The position numbers and the translations under genes are program-made. A model generated the notes under the pieces. That model was given only the letters and a program-made list of their open reading frames with translations, made no database searches and was not told where the DNA came from. From NCBI GenBank assembly GCA_002898915.1, contig BEHO01000115.1, forward strand, positions 1 through 5,105: 5,105 bases of DNA, written 5' to 3'. Shown piece after piece: positions 1 through 5,105 of this stretch (position 1 is the first letter of the stretch; every line of letters starts with the position of its first letter). This DNA comes from a bacterium HR12 (GTDB lineage: Bacteria > Actinomycetota > UBA4738 > HRBIN12).

Positions 1-2151
1 GCCCTTGGACGTCGCCTCGAAGTACCGGACGTAGCCGAGCTCCTCGAGGACGGCGAGGACCCGGTCGAACTGCCGCGCGAGCGTCTCCGTCCGGGATCGG
101 ATCCGGCGCTCGAGCCCCCGGATCTGACGCTCCAGCTGGGTGGCGCGCGCCGCCCAGCGCTCGTGGGCGGGTCGGTCCGGGCAGGCGTGGCAGGGGTGCT
201 CCGCCGCCCGCTCCTCCACGCGCCGGGCCTCCCGCTCCGCCCGAGCGTCCGGGGCGGCGTGCTGCCGCCGGGGAGGTCGGACGTCGAGCGCCACGAGGCG
301 CGCCGCCAGGTCCCGCCGGTACCGGGCGCTCCGCACGCTGCCCGACCGCGGCAGGGGAACCTTGGCCAGCACGGGCGGCGGCTCCTCGAAGTCTCGGACC
401 GAGAGCCGGAAGGCGTGACGGTCCTGTCCGAGGACCGTCGGCCTGCCCTCGCGGCTCGCGACGACGACCGCGAGGCCCCGGCGGCGAGCGCGCGGGACGA
501 AGATCACGTCCCCCGGCCGCAGCCCCGCCAGGGCCGCACGGACGGCCTCGGTGCGCGCCCGCTCCCGACCGAGACGAGCCTGCGCCCGGATCCGCTCGGC
601 CCGCTCGCGCAGGCGCCAGTACTCCTCGAAGTCCCCGAGGTGGCACCGCATCTGCTCCCGGTACCCGGCGAGGTAGGCGCGGTCCCGCTCGAGCTCCCGC
701 TCGAGGGCGACGACCCCCCGGTCGGCCAGGAACTGGGCGAAGGAGGAGTTCAGGAGGTGGTGGGCCTGCTCCCGCGTGTAGTTGCGGACCAGGTTCACCG
801 CCATGTTGTACGAGGGCCGGAAGGAGCTCGTGAGCTCGTAGGTCCGGGTCGACGCCAGGGCGGCGACGCGCTCGAACGGCACCTGGCGCTGGTACACGAC
901 GATCGCGTGGCCGATCTCGTCGATCCCCCGACGCCCGGCGCGCCCGGTGAGCTGGGTGTACTCGCCCGGGGTCAGGAGCTCGTGCCGCTCCCCGGAGAAC
1001 TTCCAGAGATCCTCGATCACGACGGATCGGGCCGGCATGTTGATGCCGAGCGAGAGCGTCTCCGTGGCGAAGACCACCTTCACCAGCCCGGCCTCGAAGA
1101 GCTCCTCCACCGTCTCCTTGAACACCGGGAGCATGCCCGCGTGGTGGGCCGCCACCCCGGCGGCCAGGGCCTCCACGAACGCCCCGAAGCCGAGCGCCCG
1201 CAGGTCGGCGTCGTCCATCCACGCCGCCCGCATCTCCGCGAAGTCCCGGATCCGGGCGGCCTCCTCCTCCGTCGTCAGGCGGATGCCGGCCGACATGAGC
1301 CACTCGACGCTGCGGTCGCAGCCGGCGCGGCTGAACACGAAGTAGATCGCCGGGAGGAGCCCGTGCTCGGCGAGGACCTCGACGACCTCCTCCCTCCGCG
1401 GAACGTAGACGCCCCGGGCCCGGCCCCGGGGTCGGTGCGGCGGACCACCGCGCCGGCCCTCGCGCAGGCGCGCGAGCTCGCGGTCGAGCGTCACCAGGTG
1501 CGGGTTGGGCACCAGCTTCCCGTCCGCCTCGACGTGCATCGGGTGCAGCTCGCGCCCCACGAGGTAGTGGTGCTGGAGGGGGACCGGCCGGCGCTCCTCG
1601 ATCACCACCCGCGTCGGGCCCCGCAGCGTGCCGACCCACTCCCCGAACTCCTCGGCGTTCGAGATCGTCGCCGAGAGGCACACGACGGCGACCGAGATCG
1701 GCAGGTGGATGAGCACCTCCTCCCAGACCGCACCCCGGTACGGGTCCTGCAGGTAGTGGACCTCGTCGAGGACGACGAAGCGGAGGTCCCGGAGCCCGGG
1801 GCTCTTCTCGTAGAGCATGTTCCGCAGGACCTCGGTGGTCATGACCACGATCGGCGCGTCGGGGTTGATCGAGTTGTCCCCCGTGAGCAGGCCCACCTTC
1901 GCCGCGCCGTGGGTCGCGACGAAGTCCCCGAACTTCTGGTTCGACAGGGCCTTGAGCGGCGTGGTGTAGAAGCAGCGGCCGCCCGCGTCCAGGGCGAGCT
2001 CCACGGCGTACTCGGCCACGACCGTCTTGCCGGACCCGGTCGGGGCCGCGACCAGCACCGACTCCCCGGCGTGCAGGGCCGCGATCGCCTCGAGCTGGAA
2101 GTCGTCGAGGGCGAACGGGTAGCGCGCGGCGAACCGCTCGGGATCGATCAC
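1..2151 (-). CDS. helY: HelY-family Ski2-like DEVH-box RNA helicase, 3' end cut by window edge
   Basis: ATP-dependent helicase of superfamily 2 (Ski2/Mtr4 group), expected to unwind RNA in the cytoplasm; the exact role of bacterial HelY is poorly known. I translated 717 codons from a GTG at 2151 with no stop before the left edge. Visible motifs: Walker A APTGSGKT (36-43), TTPLKALSNQ (63-72), TTEVLRN (105-111), DEVH (129-132), SAT (160-162), FVFSRAGCD (271-279), AAHHAGM (334-340), FATETLSLGINMPAR (361-375) and motif VI QLTGRAGRRG (400-409). An Arg/Gly-rich linker (about 228-252) joins the two RecA lobes. A Cys/His cluster HPCHACP follows at 652-658, then a charged helical stretch. M. tuberculosis HelY, recalled from memory, has about 906 residues, so the C-terminal DSHCT-type domain should lie off the edge. 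The start is well fixed: an in-frame TAG sits four codons upstream (2163-2161) with no other start codon between. No Shine-Dalgarno is visible, so coupling to the hydrolase gene 20 bases upstream is likely. Confidence 0.95.
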   Translation of the reverse strand, partial: MIDPERFAARYPFALDDFQLEAIAALHAGESVLVAAPTGSGKTVVAEYAVELALDAGGRCFYTTPLKALSNQKFGDFVATHGAAKVGLLTGDNSINPDAPIVVMTTEVLRNMLYEKSPGLRDLRFVVLDEVHYLQDPYRGAVWEEVLIHLPISVAVVCLSATISNAEEFGEWVGTLRGPTRVVIEERRPVPLQHHYLVGRELHPMHVEADGKLVPNPHLVTLDRELARLREGRRGGPPHRPRGRARGVYVPRREEVVEVLAEHGLLPAIYFVFSRAGCDRSVEWLMSAGIRLTTEEEAARIRDFAEMRAAWMDDADLRALGFGAFVEALAAGVAAHHAGMLPVFKETVEELFEAGLVKVVFATETLSLGINMPARSVVIEDLWKFSGERHELLTPGEYTQLTGRAGRRGIDEIGHAIVVYQRQVPFERVAALASTRTYELTSSFRPSYNMAVNLVRNYTREQAHHLLNSSFAQFLADRGVVALERELERDRAYLAGYREQMRCHLGDFEEYWRLRERAERIRAQARLGRERARTEAVRAALAGLRPGDVIFVPRARRRGLAVVVASREGRPTVLGQDRHAFRLSVRDFEEPPPVLAKVPLPRSGSVRSARYRRDLAARLVALDVRPPRRQHAAPDARAEREARRVEERAAEHPCHACPDRPAHERWAARATQLERQIRGLERRIRSRTETLARQFDRVLAVLEELGYVRYFEATSKG

Positions 2152-2171
2152 GCAGGCAGTCTAGGCCGGGC

Positions 2172-2906
2172 TCAACGCAGCCCGCAGGCGGCGAGGTGCT
2201 CGAGGAGGAGGGCGTTGAAGCGCTCCGGCGCCTCGAGGTTGGAGAGGTGCCCGACCCCTTCGAGCACCTCGAGGCGGGCGCCGGGGATCGCCTCGGCCAT
2301 CGCCCGCGAGACCTCCGGGGGGATGAGCTGGTCCTCGCTCGAGGTGATCACCAGGGTCGGCACCGAGATCCCCGGGAGGTCCGGCGTCGAGTCCGGCCGC
2401 TCCGCCATGCCCTCCAGGGCCGCCGCGATCGCCTCGGCGGACTGGTCGGCGATGAGCCCCCGCACACGCTCCCACAGCTCGGCCGGCGCATCCGGGGCGA
2501 GCAGCTTCGGGGGGTCGGCGACGAGGAGGTTCCCCTCGCGGCGGAGCCTGGCGGCCAGGTCCCGCCGGGCCTGGGCCGCCTCGGGCGGATCGGCCACGGC
2601 TCGGGTGTTCGCCAACACCAGCCCCAGCACGCGATCGCGGGCCCGGCGCCAGATCTCGAAGGCCACGTAGCCGCCGAGCGAGAGCCCGCACACGACGGCC
2701 CGCTCCACGCCCGCCGCGTCGAGGGCCTCCAGGGCGCGGCGGGCGCACGCCTCCATCGTGGTCACCGGCCCCGCGAGGGGCGCCGAACCGAACCCCGGAT
2801 GGTCCGGGGCGACGACCGGGAGCTCCGGCGGGAGCGCCGCCCGCTGGGGCGCCCACATCCGGGCGTCCAGCGGCCACGCGTGCAGGAGGAGGAGGCCGTC
2901 CATCAT
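2172..2906 (-). CDS. alpha/beta-fold hydrolase, substrate unknown
   Basis: A 244-residue cytoplasmic hydrolase (no signal peptide or membrane segment), of usual length for the single-domain alpha/beta hydrolase fold. The nucleophile elbow is GLSLGG with Ser76; the acid is probably Asp192, in SSEDQLIPP after strand 6; the base is His220 in GVGHLSNLE. The oxyanion-hole region near the N-terminus reads LLHAWPLDARMW (7-18), with Ala where many relatives have Gly in the HG motif. The HLSNLE ending and the PLDARMW opening resemble the broad group annotated as 3-oxoadipate enol-lactonase-like or simple esterase-like proteins, but this does not fix the substrate. The start ATG at 2906 overlaps the upstream stop in an ATGA arrangement (2903-2906), which favours the first of two adjacent ATG codons and suggests translational coupling; no Shine-Dalgarno is evident. 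It sits between a membrane protein gene and helY and has no obvious functional tie to either. Confidence 0.93.
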   Translation of the reverse strand: MMDGLLLLHAWPLDARMWAPQRAALPPELPVVAPDHPGFGSAPLAGPVTTMEACARRALEALDAAGVERAVVCGLSLGGYVAFEIWRRARDRVLGLVLANTRAVADPPEAAQARRDLAARLRREGNLLVADPPKLLAPDAPAELWERVRGLIADQSAEAIAAALEGMAERPDSTPDLPGISVPTLVITSSEDQLIPPEVSRAMAEAIPGARLEVLEGVGHLSNLEAPERFNALLLEHLAACGLR

Positions 2907-3616
2907 CCGGTGGGGATCACGGGCTCGAAGACGCCGGCGGCGAGCTGGACCTCGACGTAGTCGTGGTACCCGTCGGCGAACACGCGCCCCGCGAGGTCGA
3001 AGACGTCCTTCGCCCTCGTGACGAGCCGCGCCGCGAGCTCGCCGTCCTGCTCCGCCGCGTCGGCGGCGAGCAGGGCGGCCTGGTGGAACAGGCGGAGCCC
3101 CTGGACCATCCGCGCCCGGGCGTTCACCGCGTTCAGCACGACGGCCATGTCGAAGCCCTTGCCGCCCACGATCCCTGCGGCGTCCACCGCCTCGAGGTCG
3201 TCGGCCGCCTTGGACGCCCGCTCGGCGACCGGTCCCGCCACGTCCGCCAGATCGGCGGGCGCCCCCCCGCCGTCGGCCGCGTCCTCGAGGGCCGTCCGCA
3301 GGTCGGGGAAGGCCTCGAACCCGCTCGGCGGCGTGGGCGTGCCGAGCGGCGCCAGGATCGGGTCGATCGCGGATCGGAGGTCGAGCGCCGCGTTCCGCAG
3401 CCGCCGGGCGAGCTCCGCCTCCCGGGCCTGCGCCCGCTCCCGAGCCACGCCGTACCAGACCCCGGCCACGAGCAGGACGAGCGCCACCGCTCCGACCGTG
3501 GTCCAGAAGGAGCGGCGCGCGAGCAGCGGTGGGCGAACCGGGACGTAGGTCGGCTTCGGGCCCGGGGTGATCGTCCGCGACCCGCCCTTCGGCTTCCCCT
3601 TCCCCTTGATCGCCAT
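2903..3616 (-). CDS. hypothetical single-pass membrane protein downstream of tatC
   Basis: I do not recognise a family for this 237-residue protein. The N-terminus is basic and Lys/Gly/Pro-rich (MAIKGKGKPKGG, then a Pro-rich stretch to about 30), and residues 1-58 contain no Asp or Glu. One hydrophobic segment follows at about 37-58. By the positive-inside rule the N-terminus is cytoplasmic and the remaining 180 residues face outward. That part is Ala-rich and predicted helical by eye (about 60-90, 105-145, 155-215), with a Pro/Gly break near 89-104 and no Cys, so it may be a helical bundle. The ATG at 3616 is chosen because it lies 5 bases after the tatC stop with purine-rich sequence before it; the same frame stays open further upstream, but that would overlap most of tatC. 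The stop overlaps the start of the hydrolase gene by 4 bases. Position suggests co-expression with the Tat translocase; a role in export is only an inference. Confidence 0.85.
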   Translation of the reverse strand: MAIKGKGKPKGGSRTITPGPKPTYVPVRPPLLARRSFWTTVGAVALVLLVAGVWYGVARERAQAREAELARRLRNAALDLRSAIDPILAPLGTPTPPSGFEAFPDLRTALEDAADGGGAPADLADVAGPVAERASKAADDLEAVDAAGIVGGKGFDMAVVLNAVNARARMVQGLRLFHQAALLAADAAEQDGELAARLVTRAKDVFDLAGRVFADGYHDYVEVQLAAGVFEPVIPTG

Positions 3617-3630
3617 CTCCCCTACTTCCC
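3617..3630 (-). promoter_or_regulatory. probable ribosome binding region for the membrane protein gene
   Basis: Read on the minus strand, GGGAAG (3630-3625) is followed by TAGGGGAG directly before the ATG at 3616. The GGGAAG block lies 8 bases from the start, a normal Shine-Dalgarno distance; the GGGGAG block abuts the start and is too close to serve alone. The site overlaps the end of tatC, whose stop TAG is at 3624-3622. It is the clearest purine-rich start signal in the window and supports the ATG at 3616. Confidence 0.4.
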
Positions 3631-4401
3631 GAGGGCCCGGCCGACGATGATAGCCGCCTCGTAGAAGAGCATCATCGGGAGCATCATCGCGAGCATCGTG
3701 TACGGGTCGGCGCTCGGCGTGATGAACGCGGCGAAGATCGAGATCGCCAGGATCGCCCAGCGTCGCCAGGCGCGGAGCTGGTCGGTGCTCACGAGCCCGA
3801 GGGCCGTGAGGAAGACGAGCACGATCGGGAACTCGAAGGCGAGCCCGAAGGCCAGGGCGACGAGCATGACGAAGCTCACGAACCGGTCCCCGGTGAGCAG
3901 CGGCACGAACCGGGACCCGGCGAACCCAAGGAGGAAGTTCAGGGCCTTGGGGAGCGTCACGTACGCCAGCAGGGCTCCCAGCGCGAACAGCACGACCGAG
4001 CTGGTGACGAAGGCGACCGCGAACCGACGCTCGCGCTTCGTCAGCCCCGGCACCACGAAGCGCCACAGCTCCCACAGCACCACCGGGAGGGCGATGAACA
4101 GCCCGATGAACACGACGATCTTCAGCTTGATCGTCACCGGGTCCACCGCGCCCATGAAGAACAGGCCGCAGTCCCGGGTGGGACGCACCTCCGTCGGCAC
4201 GGTGCGCCAGTAGTCGCAGTAGGGCTTCAGCAGGAGGTCGAGGACGCGCCCGTACAGCACCCACCCGACCACCGGGCCCACGGCGATGGCGATCATGGAG
4301 ACCACGGGCCGGTAGCGGAGCTCCTCCAGGTGCTCGATGAGGGTCATCGTGCCCTCGGGGTCGCGCGGCTTCGGGCGGAAGCGCTCCGGGATCAGGCGCA
4401 T
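3622..4401 (-). CDS. tatC: twin-arginine translocase subunit TatC
   Basis: Core membrane subunit of the Tat system, which exports folded proteins carrying an RR signal peptide; with TatB it forms the signal-peptide receptor. The 259-residue length and six hydrophobic segments (about 34-55, 92-112, 128-150, 173-200, 213-228 and 235-256) fit the family. The cytoplasmic N-terminal motif MTLIEHLEELR (19-29) is present, with His24, Glu27 and Arg29 aligning to E. coli His12, Glu15 and Arg17. The first cytoplasmic loop reads LWRFVVPGLTKRERR (112-126); Phe115 and Glu124 match E. coli Phe94 and Glu103, the twin-arginine contact. Glu190 in AFGLAFEFP matches E. coli Glu170, and ITPSADP (227-233) precedes the last segment. 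The first outer loop holds two cysteines (62 and 78) that could form a disulfide. The ATG at 4401 lies 7 bases after the tatB-like stop, with GGGGTGAG as a possible weak Shine-Dalgarno. E. coli residue matches are from memory. Confidence 0.97.
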   Translation of the reverse strand: MRLIPERFRPKPRDPEGTMTLIEHLEELRYRPVVSMIAIAVGPVVGWVLYGRVLDLLLKPYCDYWRTVPTEVRPTRDCGLFFMGAVDPVTIKLKIVVFIGLFIALPVVLWELWRFVVPGLTKRERRFAVAFVTSSVVLFALGALLAYVTLPKALNFLLGFAGSRFVPLLTGDRFVSFVMLVALAFGLAFEFPIVLVFLTALGLVSTDQLRAWRRWAILAISIFAAFITPSADPYTMLAMMLPMMLFYEAAIIVGRALGK

Positions 4402-4408
4402 GCTCGAC

Positions 4409-4861
4409 TCACCCCGACGGGGGCTCTTCGGCCGAGCCAGACGACCCCGACGTCGGCCGGGCCCCCGGCTCCCCGGAGCCCTCGGTGAGATCCACCCGGA
4501 AGCTCCGCTGCAGCTCCCGCCGGGCCCGACGGATCTCCGCCAGTCCCCGGCCGAGCGTCCGGGCGACGTCCGCCACGCCCTCCTCGGCCGCTCCGTCGCG
4601 GTCCGCCGGCGCGGCGCCCTCCTCGGAGCGGTCGCCCCCGCCGCTCGCCCCCTTCGCGCCCGGCTTCGGGAAGGTCGGCTTCGTCGGCTCGGTCTCGTCG
4701 AGCCCGATCTGGATCGTCCGGGTCACCTCCTCCTGGGCCCGGCGCAGCTCCCGCATCCAGCGGCCGATGGTCCGGGCGAGCTCGGGCAGGCGCTGCGGGC
4801 CGACGATCACCAGCGCCACGAGGAGGATGACGAACAGCTCCTGGGGTCCGATGTTGAACAC
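4409..4861 (-). CDS. tatB: TatA/TatB-family translocase subunit, TatB-like
   Basis: Small Tat subunit that works with TatC in the cytoplasmic membrane. The N-terminus MFNIGPQEL, a hydrophobic segment (about 9-20) and the hinge GPQRLP (21-26) are close to E. coli TatB (MFDIG..EL, then GPQRLP) and include Glu8, which is typical of TatB. An amphipathic helix follows (25-54). A polar, low-complexity linker (57-95, rich in Pro, Gly, Ala and Asp/Glu) leads to a second amphipathic stretch (96-127) that resembles the first, then a Ser/Gly/Pro/Glu tail to residue 150. The length exceeds a typical TatA (about 80-90 residues) and fits TatB. The start codon is GTG at 4861, chosen because it gives the canonical N-terminus; an AGGGA a few bases upstream is a poor Shine-Dalgarno. 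It lies 7 bases before tatC. In M. tuberculosis this slot holds tatA, so this protein could instead serve as TatA or do both jobs; no other TatA-like gene is in the window. Confidence 0.93.
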   Translation of the reverse strand: MFNIGPQELFVILLVALVIVGPQRLPELARTIGRWMRELRRAQEEVTRTIQIGLDETEPTKPTFPKPGAKGASGGGDRSEEGAAPADRDGAAEEGVADVARTLGRGLAEIRRARRELQRSFRVDLTEGSGEPGARPTSGSSGSAEEPPSG

Positions 4862-4894
4862 GGGTCCCTGTCCGGGTCGGGTGCGCCCGGTATC

Positions 4895-5105
4895 CTACCG
4901 CCGGCTTCCGCCCGCTCGGGTCGCGCGCGTCCGCAGGTCCTCGAGGTCCGCCTGCACCGCCCCCACCTCCTGCGCGAGGCGCCGCGCCGCCCGCCCCACG
5001 ACCATCGCGTGGCGCACCAACGCCACGAGGGCGGACGTCACGGCGGCCAGGGTGACGAGGGCGATCGCGAGCCACACGACCGCGACCGGGTGGAGGGCGC
5101 CCAGC
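4895..5105 (-). CDS. small single-pass membrane protein, 5' end probably beyond the window
   Basis: Unrecognised short protein. The frame is open to the right edge. A GTG at 5077 would give 60 residues starting MWLAIALVTLAAV, but the codons before it (LGALHPVAVV) continue the hydrophobic segment, so the true start is probably just outside the window and the GTG is likely internal. What is visible is one membrane segment of about 20-25 residues, followed by a basic patch (RHAMVVGRAARR) and a heptad-like charged helix (LAQEVGAVQADLEDLRTRA), ending in GGSRR. By the positive-inside rule the C-terminal helix is cytoplasmic. The layout, one membrane span plus a short coiled-coil-like tail, is superficially like a TatA-type protein, but the glycine hinge and FG/GP motif of that family are missing. 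The stop TAG (4897-4895) is 34 bases before the tatB-like start, so co-transcription is likely. Composition and codon use match the neighbours. Confidence 0.7.
   Translation of the reverse strand, partial: LGALHPVAVVWLAIALVTLAAVTSALVALVRHAMVVGRAARRLAQEVGAVQADLEDLRTRATRAGGSRR

Noticed and set aside
2152..2171. The gap between the hydrolase gene and helY as a possible terminator or promoter
   Set aside because: Only 20 bases, with no stem-loop followed by a T run and no promoter-like hexamers; read-through is more likely.
163..2670. An 835-codon open frame on the plus strand
   Set aside because: It lies antisense to helY and the hydrolase gene, both of which show full sets of family motifs. 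Its translation is Arg/Pro/Gly/Glu/His-rich with no recognisable domain. Long stop-free antisense frames are expected in DNA with this G+C content and codon bias.
2161..2877. A 238-codon minus-strand frame inside the hydrolase gene
   Set aside because: Alternate frame of the hydrolase, rich in Gly, Arg and Pro; the other frame carries the intact catalytic triad.
3698..4213. A 171-codon plus-strand frame opposite tatC
   Set aside because: Antisense to a well-supported membrane protein gene; Ser/Thr/Arg-rich product with no domain.
2903..4264. A 453-codon minus-strand start that would extend the membrane protein gene back through tatC
   Set aside because: The extra N-terminal part is an out-of-frame reading of tatC and is Arg/Gly/Pro-rich without family likeness. 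The ATG at 3616 has purine-rich sequence before it and follows the tatC stop closely.
4893..4898. TAGGAT on the minus strand as a -10 promoter element for the tatB-like gene
   Set aside because: It overlaps the stop codon of the upstream gene, has no -35-like partner at the right distance, and would leave a very short leader. A single 6-base match is not enough.
4392..5075. A 227-codon minus-strand frame covering the tatB-like gene and the small gene
   Set aside because: Low-complexity Gly/Arg/Ala product in the wrong frame relative to a clear TatB N-terminus; a composition artefact.

Overview
This is a high-GC window (roughly 70% G+C by eye) with GTG as well as ATG starts and strong G/C bias at third codon positions. 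All genes I accept lie on the minus strand, so the transcript reads from the right edge to the left. The gene content (a TatB-like protein, TatC, then a Ski2-like helicase of the HelY family) matches the tat-helY neighbourhood of Actinomycetota; in Mycobacterium tuberculosis the neighbours are tatA, tatC and helY. Two extra genes separate tatC from helY here. The organism is therefore most likely an actinobacterium, probably outside the mycobacterial group. Genus-level placement is not possible from this window.

In order of transcription: (1) 5105-4895, a short single-pass membrane protein that probably starts beyond the right edge; (2) 4861-4409, a TatB-like subunit of the twin-arginine translocase with two similar amphipathic helices; (3) 4401-3622, TatC, complete, six membrane segments; (4) 3616-2903, an unrecognised bitopic membrane protein with a very basic cytoplasmic N-terminus; (5) 2906-2172, an alpha/beta-fold hydrolase with a complete Ser-Asp-His triad; (6) 2151-1, a DEVH-box helicase of the HelY/Ski2 type, cut by the left edge after 717 codons.

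Spacing is 33, 7, 5, -4 and 20 bases, and no terminator hairpin or convincing promoter was seen in the gaps, so the six genes look like one operon whose promoter lies to the right of the window. TatB and TatC together form the receptor that binds twin-arginine signal peptides of folded exported proteins. The helicase is expected to act on RNA in the cytoplasm, and its link to Tat export is one of gene order, not of known biochemistry. The hydrolase is translationally coupled to the membrane protein before it and is probably a small-molecule ester or lactone hydrolase of unknown substrate.

No RNA genes, mobile elements, CRISPR arrays or attachment sites were seen. I did not find evidence for a wholly new system. 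The points most worth a second look are the repeated amphipathic helix in the TatB-like protein, the two-gene insertion between tatC and helY, and a Cys/His cluster in the helicase.
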